Below are positions 53,327 through 60,955 of a stretch of DNA of 64,000 nt, one piece after another. The stretch's first letter is position 1. Every line of letters begins with the position of its first letter. The notes beneath the pieces were generated by a model. That model had not been told where the DNA came from. It ran no database searches and worked only from the letters and a program-made list of their open reading frames with translations. The translations under genes and the position numbers were made by a program. The stretch is from Treponema sp. (GTDB lineage Bacteria > Spirochaetota > Spirochaetia > Treponematales > Treponemataceae): positions 1 to 64,000 of the forward strand of contig JAKSTN010000006.1 of assembly GCA_024402535.1 (NCBI GenBank), written 5' to 3'.

Positions 53327-54751
53327 ATGAATTCTGAAAATCAGTTTGTAGAAACGAATATATCTATCGCTAGCATTAACAAAAGTTTTAACGTCACTAA
53401 ATGGGAAGGAACGTTAAAAGAACTATATGTGTTATTTGATCACTTGGACATACTGACTCAAAAACTTAAAACCATGAAAACAATTCTTCTTTTTAAATTG
53501 ACTGGGACTTACACTCCTGATTATTCCGGAGAATTGGACGGGTTGAATTATTTTTTTTATCATGTTGATGAATTGAATAAACCGTATGCATTGGATTTGT
53601 CTGACCTTATTATCAGTCGCTTTGCACCTAACATTTCCTTTTCTAAAATGAAACAGCCGAACATATCATCCAGTCATATCCGTTTTGTTTTTCTTCCGAA
53701 CACTTTAATATCACTTGAAGGGGCCTTTATCGTTGACTGCACCCAATTAGAATATATCTGCATTCCTGAGTCTATTAATATATTAGGGGAACATGCAGTA
53801 TGTAACTGCCCAAAAGCACTTGTCGATGTGAAAACAGATACAAATAACATTCATGGAGTTTTTGCGAAGAATGTAAAGAAGCTTTTGTTCAAAAATCCAG
53901 AACGGGTTATAAATGATCAATTTTACGTTTCATCAAATGGTAAAAAAATTCTTTCATACCTAAAAGACAAAGTTTCTGTAATTAATATTCCAGATCATAT
54001 TACAACTATTGGAAAAAATTGTTTTCACTATATTCATACAGATAAAATTATTTTCCCTTCTTCATTAACAAAGATCGAAAGCCAGGGACTTTATGCGAAT
54101 CCATTGAATAAAGGTTATGTTGAACTGTTCTCAAAAGAAGAACTAAGGATTCAGACTGTAGTAGACTCAATCCCTCAAACAATATTTATCCCTGCGAACA
54201 TTCATACTTCATTTCAACCTAATGACAAGATAAATTTTTGTGCACCGAATTATTCCTATGAAATAGGAATCTTTTATGACAGGAAATGGAATGGTAAAAC
54301 AGGTGAAGAATTAATGAGTAAACTTAACTCCCACAATCAAGTACTTTTTATGCGTTACGCTTTTAGGAATAATGCCACTGATTTACTGATTCCTTTATTC
54401 ACAGCATATCCCGAATTACAAAATGCATTTCTGGAGACGGAAAGATTCCTTCAGAAAAAAGAAAAACTGGAAGAAATGACTGCTGAGGCAGCAAAATATT
54501 ATGAAAAGCTAATGCGTGATTATATGACGCAGATTGTAAACGACCACCTGTATGAAAACAGTATTACTTATGAAACCACCGACAAAGGTCTTTGTTTTAT
54601 CAGATTAATTAAAGGATCTAAAGGTTGTGCCAAACCTGATGCTATTACACCACAAACCTTTGAGTTTTGTTATTCGTTCATTATCGATTCAAAATATAAA
54701 GAAAGACTCGAACCTGTCATTCAAGTAATGGAGGCACTCTCACATGTATAA
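53327..54751 (+). CDS. Cytoplasmic LRR_5-like protein in the MoxR-VWA block
   Basis: The protein has 474 residues and no signal peptide. The central part carries degenerate BspA-type repeats (FVFLPNTLISLEGAFIVDC, YICIPESINILGEHAVCNC, INIPDHITTIGKNCF). The C-terminal 120 residues form a distinct domain with a coiled helix (QKKEKLEEMTAEAAKYYEKL) and a FCYSFIIDS strand. Most BspA relatives are secreted; the lack of a signal and the operon context suggest an intracellular recognition or adaptor role. It overlaps the next gene by 8 bp. Confidence 0.7.
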   Translation: MNSENQFVETNISIASINKSFNVTKWEGTLKELYVLFDHLDILTQKLKTMKTILLFKLTGTYTPDYSGELDGLNYFFYHVDELNKPYALDLSDLIISRFAPNISFSKMKQPNISSSHIRFVFLPNTLISLEGAFIVDCTQLEYICIPESINILGEHAVCNCPKALVDVKTDTNNIHGVFAKNVKKLLFKNPERVINDQFYVSSNGKKILSYLKDKVSVINIPDHITTIGKNCFHYIHTDKIIFPSSLTKIESQGLYANPLNKGYVELFSKEELRIQTVVDSIPQTIFIPANIHTSFQPNDKINFCAPNYSYEIGIFYDRKWNGKTGEELMSKLNSHNQVLFMRYAFRNNATDLLIPLFTAYPELQNAFLETERFLQKKEKLEEMTAEAAKYYEKLMRDYMTQIVNDHLYENSITYETTDKGLCFIRLIKGSKGCAKPDAITPQTFEFCYSFIIDSKYKERLEPVIQVMEALSHV

Positions 54752-55586
54752 TTATGTAAAGGAAGGGTGTTTTATTCTTTCCGAAAATAGGGAAAATCTG
54801 ATTGCCCTTGACAGCCCTCAAGGGGCCGACCTAATCATCCCGAATCATGTGAAAGTCATTTGCTCACAAGCACTTTATCATTGTATTAACATGGAGAGAC
54901 TCTTCATACCAAAAACTGTTGAAGTTATAAAACAAAATGACAGGCTTATTGATTTTCAACTTTATATTCCAGAGCCAAATCCTTCATTGATTCTGGAATC
55001 AAACGCTTTTTCTAAAAACATCTTTATTCCGAACAATGCTGAATTTACCCCTAAAGAATTTAACCCTCTTCCATTCATACAGACAGATTCCTACTGGTCA
55101 TGGATAAGTCAAAAGAACAAAGAAAAAGTATTGCCTCAATTTTTGAATCACCTAATTTCTGAAAATAATAAAATAGAAATCGAAATATTTAACGGAGTTT
55201 CACTTCATAATGCCCGTTATCTTTTTGAGAATAATTTTGATTTAGAAGATATCGATTTAAGGTTCTTTGAGGAATACCCTGAAATCAAAAAGTCTTTAGA
55301 TATTTTCATTTTTGAATTTTCAAAAAAACAGCTGATAAAAAAAATTACTGATGATGCTATAGAAATCCTGCAATCAAAGCAAAGAAAAATTCTAAATAAA
55401 AAAATCAAACCTTTCAGGGGAAAAGGGAAAATTCGTATTTCAGTTTTAGAACAATCACAGTTCCAAATCAAAATATCTGGTATTACGGAACATTGTATGG
55501 ATTTCAAAATGACCTTATTTATTCCGATTGAAAAGGGTTTTGAAAAAGCTTCGGATAATCTGGTGAGGATGCTTGAGGGATTATAA
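54744..55586 (+). CDS. Second cytoplasmic LRR_5-like protein
   Basis: The protein has 280 residues, starting MYNYVKEGCFILSENRENLI. A few degenerate repeats (LIIPNHVKVICSQALYHC, FIPKTVEVIKQN) precede a domain related to the C-terminus of the preceding protein (helix with KKQLIKKITDDAIEIL, final beta strands with FKMTLFIPIEKG). It is a partial paralogue, coupled by an 8-bp overlap. No signal peptide is present. It ends the block. Confidence 0.68.
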   Translation: MYNYVKEGCFILSENRENLIALDSPQGADLIIPNHVKVICSQALYHCINMERLFIPKTVEVIKQNDRLIDFQLYIPEPNPSLILESNAFSKNIFIPNNAEFTPKEFNPLPFIQTDSYWSWISQKNKEKVLPQFLNHLISENNKIEIEIFNGVSLHNARYLFENNFDLEDIDLRFFEEYPEIKKSLDIFIFEFSKKQLIKKITDDAIEILQSKQRKILNKKIKPFRGKGKIRISVLEQSQFQIKISGITEHCMDFKMTLFIPIEKGFEKASDNLVRMLEGL

Positions 55587-55637
55587 TTTTTTCAGATTTG
55601 AATTCACTAATCACAAAACAACAGGCTGAAGTCTCAT

Positions 55638-55745
55638 AAAAAAAAGCGCCAGTTCAATGAACGTGGCGCCTTAAAATTATTATGAGGCTGTATTTATATT
55701 TCGGCCTTATCTGGAAATTTTTTATATTAAATTAACATTTCTCTA
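55638..55745. repeat. Dispersed repeat with a GCGCC hairpin, copy 2
   Basis: The hairpin at 55646-55670 and the following segment resemble 43203-43300. The minus-strand frame ends YKKFPDKAEI before a stop at 55694-55696, parallel to QYKEFPNATEI in copy 1. Confidence 0.5.
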
Positions 55746-55763
55746 TTATTTTTTATTGTTAGT

Positions 55764-56234
55764 TTATAGCGTAAGAAAAACTTCCTTTAGTTCCTCAATT
55801 GAATGGCAGCGATTTACTTCTTTTTTATCATCATTATAGAAGATTACTGTAGGGGCTGCGAAAACCCCGTTTTTTGCTGCCAGCTGAAGACCTTCTTCGG
55901 AATCAATATTAATGGGAACTGCAGGCAAATCTATGCCTTTCATAAATTCTTTTACCGGAGGACAGTTTGGACAGGTTTCCCGGGTGTAGATTTCATAAGA
56001 AGAAATGGAATTGTTTTTTTCTGCTTCTTCTTTTTTTATGCTATCCTCAAGAAAACGAAACATTTTTCTAAGGTAAAATTCATCTTTCTTTCCTTTATTC
56101 CAGTTTTTCACTGAACGGTAATATCCCACAATTCTTGCATAAACTTCTGTGGCCGATCCGTGAACATTTTCCAGCTGCTGTTTTACATCCATAATTTCTG
56201 CATCAATTTCATTAAGAGTACGTGTTTTATTCAT
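55764..56234 (-). CDS. Thioredoxin/glutaredoxin-like protein fused to an NrdD-tail-like segment
   Basis: The protein has 156 residues. Residues about 28-55 (ATEVYARIVGYYRSVKNWNKGK) resemble the C-terminal tail of anaerobic ribonucleotide reductases (NrdD). A glutaredoxin-like domain follows with a CPNC redox site (Cys88, Cys91) and a cis-Pro-like APT (about 127). It could supply electrons to an anaerobic NrdD, supporting dNTP supply. It is the last gene of the minus-strand plasmid operon, with its own ribosome-binding site (GGAGAAC). Confidence 0.72.
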   Translation of the reverse strand: MNKTRTLNEIDAEIMDVKQQLENVHGSATEVYARIVGYYRSVKNWNKGKKDEFYLRKMFRFLEDSIKKEEAEKNNSISSYEIYTRETCPNCPPVKEFMKGIDLPAVPINIDSEEGLQLAAKNGVFAAPTVIFYNDDKKEVNRCHSIEELKEVFLTL

Positions 56235-56276
56235 TTTGTTCTCCTTCAGAGTTTCATTATTAATATACCGATTCTT

Positions 56277-56711
56277 TTAACCCAACCAGTCATCCTGGTG
56301 TTCACAATCTCCGTAAAGTAAATCATGTTCACAATCAGGACAGAGATAATCAAACTCATCCAGGTAGTCTGGTTCCGGAGTCCAGAAATTAGTTTCTGAT
56401 TTTGACTGTGCTATTTGCCTTTGAGCAAATGCCATACTAGCAGCTTCCATTGCTTGTTCGTAACCTTCATTATTGGCTTCGTTTATGTCATACCAGTTAT
56501 CTTCGTCAAAGTATCCTTCTTCTTCACAGAAATCCCTTAATTCATCAAAGAGAAGATCTTCTCTTGAATATTGTTGAGATGGCTGTGGATTAGGATGAGG
56601 GTATGGCGGGACTTTGTATTTTTTAGGTCTTACAAAAATACATATCAGCAAAATACTTATAAATAAAATGGGCTTCCAGAAATAAATAAGAATAGCTAAA
56701 AACATTATCAT
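56277..56711 (-). CDS. Single-pass membrane protein with a C-terminal cysteine knuckle
   Basis: The protein has 144 residues; GGAGG lies 8 nt before the ATG. The N-terminal helix (FLAILIYFWKPILFISILLI) anchors it. The middle is acidic and aromatic, and the end has YLCPDCEHDLLYGDCEHQDD, a probable metal-binding CxxC-x9-C arrangement. It follows the 19-residue leader peptide gene by 17 bp, which may control it. Confidence 0.65.
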   Translation of the reverse strand: MIMFLAILIYFWKPILFISILLICIFVRPKKYKVPPYPHPNPQPSQQYSREDLLFDELRDFCEEEGYFDEDNWYDINEANNEGYEQAMEAASMAFAQRQIAQSKSETNFWTPEPDYLDEFDYLCPDCEHDLLYGDCEHQDDWLG

Positions 56712-56728
56712 TCGTATTTCCTCCAGTT

Positions 56729-56788
56729 TTAAGCTGATATTCGTATTTTGTGTCCTGGCTTTTCCCTGTTGTCACCAATATAAACCAT
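56729..56788 (-). CDS. 19-residue leader peptide inside a regulated hairpin
   Basis: ATG 56788 follows GAAGGAGG with good spacing; the stop is TAA 56729-56731. The peptide is MVYIGDNREKPGHKIRISA. Its ribosome-binding site lies in the loop and its start codon in the stem of the hairpin at 56776-56822. It is probably a regulatory upstream frame for the 144-residue gene. Confidence 0.5.
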   Translation of the reverse strand: MVYIGDNREKPGHKIRISA

Positions 56789-56822
56789 AAATTGCCTCCT
56801 TCAGGTTTTATGGTTTATATTG
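56776..56822 (-). promoter_or_regulatory. Perfect 16-bp hairpin presenting a ribosome-binding site in its loop
   Basis: Arms 56776-56791 and 56807-56822 are perfectly complementary (CAATATAAACCATAAA on the plus strand). The 15-nt loop holds the GGAGG of the 19-residue frame, and the ATG is in the 3' arm. The design suggests conditional translation, for example an RNA thermometer or a protein-binding site. Confidence 0.6.
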
Positions 56823-56837
56823 TATAAAGTCACTGTC

Positions 56838-57524
56838 TCAACGAACGATACAGTGTTCAAATATCATGCCCAACAACCATACTAAAGAAAGTCCTGCTAT
56901 AACAAAATCTTTCCAGTCGTAGCGGTGGCGGGCAGAAGGAACTTTTCTTATGAGGGTTTCGTTCTGCTTCTGGCATGATTTAAGAAAACCCAGCACCGCA
57001 TTTTTTATATCTTCTACTGAGTTTGTATTTTTAATGCATTCTTCCTTGTATTCATTTTTCAGAATTTTAAATTCATTGGTAGAAGCCTTGGTCATATCTG
57101 TACGAAACTGATTCAGGAGTTTCTCTATTGTTGTTTCAATTTGCAAAAAGTCGTTTACCTGTTTTTCTATATTCTGGATTCTTCCGTCGAAATCTTCATT
57201 TGCAGATTTTTCCCGGTTATCTATATCGTTAAGTCTGAGCTGCAATGTGTTGTTGATTTTTTCCAGAGTTGTATTCAGCTGAGCCCGGTCTTCTGCCAGA
57301 GTTTTCTTTAACTCAAGATATTCCATATGATATTTTTTCCGGTCAATTTCTGACTGAAGAAAACGGGTATATGTGACTTCCTTTTCAATTGCAGTATTTA
57401 GTCTTTGGGTCTGCTCATTTATTGAGTTATATAAATCACAAAGGATTTCCTGAGGACTTTTTTCTGTTTCTTCATTCTGTTGTAAATCGGATTGATTCAT
57501 CTGGTTTTCCTGACTTTTTTCCAT
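56838..57524 (-). CDS. Coiled-coil protein with a C-terminal membrane anchor
   Basis: The protein has 228 residues. An acidic N-terminus is followed by a long coiled coil (about 32-185; NRLNTAIEKEVTY-type heptads) and a basic stretch (RKVPSARHRYDWKDF) before a single C-terminal helix (IAGLSLVWLLGMIFEHCIV). Tail-anchored coiled-coil proteins occur in plasmid mobilisation and partition regions. It is in the ssb/rep operon. The function is unknown. Confidence 0.68.
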   Translation of the reverse strand: MEKSQENQMNQSDLQQNEETEKSPQEILCDLYNSINEQTQRLNTAIEKEVTYTRFLQSEIDRKKYHMEYLELKKTLAEDRAQLNTTLEKINNTLQLRLNDIDNREKSANEDFDGRIQNIEKQVNDFLQIETTIEKLLNQFRTDMTKASTNEFKILKNEYKEECIKNTNSVEDIKNAVLGFLKSCQKQNETLIRKVPSARHRYDWKDFVIAGLSLVWLLGMIFEHCIVR

Positions 57525-57536
57525 GTACTTCCTCCC

Positions 57537-57860
57537 CTACCCTATTACTTCCTGTGATACTGACTGAACCTGATTTCCTGAAATCCACCATTCTTCGATA
57601 TTTTCTGAAAGGTTAATGATGGCAGGTTCGGTTTCGCAGTGAAGAACACCGTCTTTCCAGTGTTCAATATGAGTCCCATTCTGTGCTTCTACCGCAGGAA
57701 GAATTTTTGTTTCTTTATCCTGGGGATCATAAGATGTGGAATCACATAAATACCCATTTTTTATACGGAGAATAAATCCGTCCCGAATGAATTCACCGTT
57801 TGCAATCATACCCTCAGATGTAACAAGCCGAAGGTGCTGGTACGATTTGAAACTTTTCAC
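57537..57860 (-). CDS. Unidentified 107-residue plasmid protein
   Basis: The start is a GTG at 57860 because AAGGAGG lies 5 nt upstream, overlapping the end of the previous gene; a TTG at 57881 is less likely. The sequence is predicted beta-rich: HLRLVTSEGMIANGEFIRDG, ILRIKNGYLCDSTSYD, HIEHWKDGVLHCE and EEWWISGNQV. Repeated GxLH/GEFxRDG-like turns suggest a small beta-meander of the kind found in MORN-like modules. The role is unknown. Confidence 0.6.
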   Translation of the reverse strand: MKSFKSYQHLRLVTSEGMIANGEFIRDGFILRIKNGYLCDSTSYDPQDKETKILPAVEAQNGTHIEHWKDGVLHCETEPAIINLSENIEEWWISGNQVQSVSQEVIG

Positions 57861-57870
57861 AGTTTCCTCC

Positions 57871-58083
57871 TTACATTTCAATTTTTTCCATGCATAAAGG
57901 ATTAACTCCGTTTATTGCAGATATGATTTCGCTAAGTTCTTCAGACGATTTTTTTACACTTTCCAGATATTTAGTAGCAAAAGAGCGAAGTTCTGTAGAA
58001 GTTTCTTCCTCTTCTTCCAGCAGCTCGGAAATCATAATTACATCTTCAAGTCCTACATTGATGATTACAGGAATTTCTTTCAT
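57871..58083 (-). CDS. Small acidic protein between ssb and the 107-residue gene
   Basis: The protein has 70 residues, starting MKEIPVIINVGLEDVIMISE. A glutamate-rich helix (LLEEEEETSTELRSF) is followed by an amphipathic helix (KSSEELSEIISAINGVNP). The ATG directly follows the ssb stop (TAGATG), so translation is coupled. It may be a binding partner of SSB or of the downstream protein. No family is recognised. Confidence 0.6.
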   Translation of the reverse strand: MKEIPVIINVGLEDVIMISELLEEEEETSTELRSFATKYLESVKKSSEELSEIISAINGVNPLCMEKIEM

Positions 58084-58551
58084 CTAAAAAACCACCTCAC
58101 TTAAATATGGATTTTCAATTTCTGGAACCGGAATTTCGGGTTCAGTTGTTTCATAAACCGGGATTTCTTCCTGGATATTTTCATTCTCATTCAGAAGCCC
58201 GTGTTTGATCTTTTCTTCCCGGCTTAAGGGATCAAAAATCATTTTTTCTACCCGGATACGTATTTCATCATGCTTTCCGCCGTTCGTATCGAACCATTTG
58301 TTCTGAACCAGCCGGCCTACAATCAGTACTTTTCGGCCTTTAAAAAGTTTGGGCTGATTTTTTACGGCGTAATCATCGAAAATTGTCAGGTTAAAGAAAT
58401 TGGCATACTCGCCGAAAGTCCCGTCTTCGTTTTTTTTGGGCGCATTGTTGGCTACAGTAAACCAGCAGTATTTTCTGTTGTTTACAGTTTCCTTAAGCCG
58501 CACGTCGTCTGTTACCCTGCCCTGCAGAATAACCTGATTAAAATCCCACAT
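58084..58551 (-). CDS. ssb: Single-stranded DNA-binding protein
   Basis: The protein has 155 residues. The OB fold is visible: MWDFNQVILQGRVTDDVRLK, YCWFTVANNAP, FFNLTIFDDYA and KGRKVLIVGRLVQNKW. An acidic tail follows, but it does not end in the usual DDIPF-type motif (it ends NPYLSEVVF), so binding of host partner proteins may differ. Plasmid SSBs coat transferred or replicating single strands. It starts 9 bp after the Rep/DnaD-like gene. Confidence 0.88.
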   Translation of the reverse strand: MWDFNQVILQGRVTDDVRLKETVNNRKYCWFTVANNAPKKNEDGTFGEYANFFNLTIFDDYAVKNQPKLFKGRKVLIVGRLVQNKWFDTNGGKHDEIRIRVEKMIFDPLSREEKIKHGLLNENENIQEEIPVYETTEPEIPVPEIENPYLSEVVF

Positions 58552-58560
58552 AAAATCCTC

Positions 58561-59592
58561 CTAAATTACCTTGTATTTTTTGTCGATGTCATCAAGACAC
58601 CGGTTACGTTTTAGCATAGCCTGCTGATTCCAATATTCTGATATTGGGTAAAGTTCATAAACTTTGCGGATTTCTTCTTCCCGTTCCTGGCGTTCCTGGG
58701 GAGGAAGAATAAAAATTTTCCGGGCTTTTTCTACTTCTTTTTTGTCGTGACTGTAAGAAAAATCAAAATCACAATGAGTACAGTGATAACTGCCCGGAGT
58801 GTTTTCTTTTCCGCATACAGGACAGATCAGTCCTTTTGCTGTTTTCTGAGCCGAATGTCTTATAAGAAAATCTGCCAGTACGTCTTCTTCAAGAACGATT
58901 TTTTTGAAAAAGGCAGGAATGCTTTCTGGTTTTTTTGCAATTACTTTTTCAGTTACTGCGGCCAGATACTCCCCTACCCTCTTTTCATCAAAACCTTTTG
59001 CAGTGAAGGTTTCTGACATTTTTGAAATGAAAGCATCAGAAAAAGGATTGCAACCCAGATTTTCTGTTATTTTGGAAATGAGAAATGCGCTTGCTGCTTT
59101 TTTTAAATTTTTATTTAAATTATTATTGGGTCCGAATTCTGAACTGTCTGCGTTCAAATTCTGAACTGACTCAGTTCGAATTCCGGACTGCATGGCCTGT
59201 TTTTCCCCTTTTGAGTTCAGATTCTGAACTGCTTTTTTTTCACGGCTCGCAAAAGAAAAATAGACTGGAAATTCTTTTCCACGGTAAGTAACAAAATCTT
59301 TACCAATCAGGTGTAAATCTAAAAGTTTACGGATTTTTTCAAAAACACAGGTTCGGCCGCAGAAAGCCCATAATCTTAAATAGTTTCGGCTTCCTCTGAA
59401 AACCGAAACTCCGTCCTGAGAAAAACTATGTATTACGGCATAAATCATCAGCTCATTTAATGACAGGTCGTATGTATGAGCCAGTTTAATCATCCAGCCC
59501 TGAAGCTGTACGTAGCAGAAATCTGGAATTTCATCATAAGTTTCTGCGTCATTGTGCTGTATGGTTTCAGTTTCCCTGTTTTTTAATGACAT
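58561..59592 (-). CDS. Rep/DnaD-like winged-helix protein with a C-terminal zinc ribbon
   Basis: The protein has 343 residues; AGGAGAG precedes the ATG. The N-terminal part (about 20-115) has LNELMIYAVIHSFSQDGVSV and RNYLRLWAFCGRTCVFEKIR, the winged-helix pattern of plasmid RepA/DnaD-like replication proteins. A central DnaD-like helical part follows, then CPVCGKENTPGSYHCTHC (about 261-278), a four-cysteine zinc ribbon. It heads the ssb operon beside an iteron-rich gap and probably loads the host helicase. The leader carries a terminator. Confidence 0.7.
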   Translation of the reverse strand: MSLKNRETETIQHNDAETYDEIPDFCYVQLQGWMIKLAHTYDLSLNELMIYAVIHSFSQDGVSVFRGSRNYLRLWAFCGRTCVFEKIRKLLDLHLIGKDFVTYRGKEFPVYFSFASREKKAVQNLNSKGEKQAMQSGIRTESVQNLNADSSEFGPNNNLNKNLKKAASAFLISKITENLGCNPFSDAFISKMSETFTAKGFDEKRVGEYLAAVTEKVIAKKPESIPAFFKKIVLEEDVLADFLIRHSAQKTAKGLICPVCGKENTPGSYHCTHCDFDFSYSHDKKEVEKARKIFILPPQERQEREEEIRKVYELYPISEYWNQQAMLKRNRCLDDIDKKYKVI

Positions 59593-59633
59593 GGGATACT
59601 CTCCTATTTTGAATCTTTATTTGAAGTAAAAAA

Positions 59634-59657
59634 AAGGCTTTCCGCGGAAAGCCTTTT
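59634..59657. terminator. Loopless palindromic terminator inside the Rep/DnaD leader
   Basis: A perfect palindrome centred on CCGCGG (59634-59657, ends AAAGGCTTT and AAAGCCTTT) has T-runs on the minus strand (8 T) and the plus strand (5 T). It lies about 45 bp before the minus-strand start at 59592, so it should terminate the leader unless it is relieved. Confidence 0.75.
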
Positions 59658-59746
59658 TAAGATCTGATTTGATGCATGCCCAGGTGTAATATCACTAAAT
59701 TTCAGATCTTCTGTTTCCAGCGGATTGCCTTATGTAATTAATCATA
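59658..59746 (-). ncRNA. Candidate terminated leader RNA complementary to transfer-gene leaders
   Basis: A minus-strand leader from a TATGAT-like -10 (59741-59746) to the terminator at 59634-59657 would contain CACCTGGGCATGCATC. This is complementary to TTTGATGCATGCCCA before the relaxase gene (17454-17468) and to TGCCCAGGTG before topB and virB8. GATCTGA and TCAGATC arms flank the motif. The promoter is weak and unproven. Confidence 0.4.
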
Positions 59747-59766
59747 CGTACAAAAAGTTTTGAAAA

Positions 59767-59846
59767 ATACTCGATTTTAAATTTTTAATACTGATTTAAA
59801 AGTTTTTATGCTGATTTTTTCTGAAAAATACTGATTTTAGATTTTG
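59767..59846. repeat. Iteron-like direct repeats near the likely origin
   Basis: Four copies of a TACTGATTT-type unit (C at 59770, 59791, 59811 and 59831) recur every 20-21 bp in very AT-rich DNA. They lie beside the Rep/DnaD-like gene. Helical-phase spacing is typical of iterons bound by Rep proteins. No DnaA box was found in 59593-60142. Confidence 0.5.
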
Positions 59847-60142
59847 AGGCGAAAAAGGATCCTTTTATGAAAATTCCAATAATTTACGTGGATTGGAAAA
59901 AAGTGCTGTTCGTTTATAGAATGGCAAATTATAGCAAATTGCTAGAAAAAAGATATAAAATATATCATTTGTATAGTAGTTTTGCTAGTAAAAGTGCTAC
60001 TGTTACGATATAAAATTTCTATAACGCTATTTTGTCTAAAAAAATATAATCAACGTAAAATGTTGGAAAGTTGTTGAATTTGCCAGATGAGAAAAGTCAG
60101 ATTTATAATGATCTTAATTTTAAAAGTTATGGGAGTTAAAAA
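59847..60142. other. AT-rich gap between iterons and the DUF3592-like gene
   Basis: The region is very AT-rich, with weak TGCTA/TATAG relatives (about 59940-60030) of the heptads found at 60.8 kb. It could be the DNA-unwinding element. I see no gene in it. Confidence 0.35.
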
Positions 60143-60640
60143 ATGAGATTTAATTTTTTTAAAAGTTTGAAAAATGATTACGGACTGTTTTTGTCGTTTA
60201 CAGGTTTTCTGATTTCAACAGCATTCTTTTTATTTCTGTCTGTGGGGCCTGCTTCCTATAGGCTTATCGATTTTCAAACTATATTGGATAACGGATTTAA
60301 AGATTTCAGGTTTACAGATTCTTTTGCAGCTATAATTTTCGGATTTTTAATTTTGATTTCTCTTTTTTGTTTCATCAAACGTATTTGTTATGTCCGTTCC
60401 TTTGGCCAGGAAGAATGCACAAAAGTAACCGCTAAAGTAACAGACATTAATTATGTAAAAGACAGATGCGGTGTTGATATGGAATTCATATTCGGTGGTG
60501 AAACTGTAAAAAAACATTTTGCTCTTATGAATAACGGTCAGACAAAATACATTCACATGGATTCCGAAGTTGAGCTTCTTGTAAAAAACTGTAATCCCAA
60601 AAAGGCAATTATTATTTCTCTGTTTTTTGATGAAGAATAA
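60143..60640 (+). CDS. Two-TM DUF3592-like membrane protein
   Basis: The protein has 165 residues; GGGAG precedes the ATG. The two membrane helices are about 17-37 (LSFTGFLISTAFFLFLSV) and 61-82 (FAAIIFGFLILISLFCFI). The C-terminal half is a small beta domain (TKVTAKVTDINYVKDRCGVDM) as in DUF3592 proteins. The function is unknown. It sits between the putative origin and the partition locus. Confidence 0.65.
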   Translation: MRFNFFKSLKNDYGLFLSFTGFLISTAFFLFLSVGPASYRLIDFQTILDNGFKDFRFTDSFAAIIFGFLILISLFCFIKRICYVRSFGQEECTKVTAKVTDINYVKDRCGVDMEFIFGGETVKKHFALMNNGQTKYIHMDSEVELLVKNCNPKKAIIISLFFDEE

Positions 60641-60778
60641 TGGATTTTATGAAAAACCCTGAAATTTGCTGAGAGCGCCATAGCGGGCTTCTGAGAGGCT
60701 CTTTCAAAAAAACGTGAAATTACACTACCTGATAAGAAAACCCCTCTCAAAACGCTTCTGACGGCGTGTTTTGATTTG

Positions 60779-60891
60779 TATAGCATTTGTATAGCAATTT
60801 TATACAATGCTATAATGTTGCTATACAAAATGCTAGAGATAGTGCTATAAGTTATGCTATAAAGTTGCTATCTTTCTATAAATCTGCTATA
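60779..60891. repeat. Heptad array TGCTATA: probable centromere and operator
   Basis: TGCTATA or its complement occurs at 60779, 60790, 60808, 60819, 60843, 60855 and 60885, with one-base variants at 60831 and 60866. Spacing is mostly 11-12 bp with two gaps of 18-19 bp. It ends about 65 bp before parA. Ribbon-helix-helix partition proteins bind such short arrays. Confidence 0.7.
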
Positions 60892-60955
60892 CAAATTTGA
60901 AAAACTATGTTATTATGAAATCATAAAAGATGAGAGTTCTTGGGAGGAAATTTCA

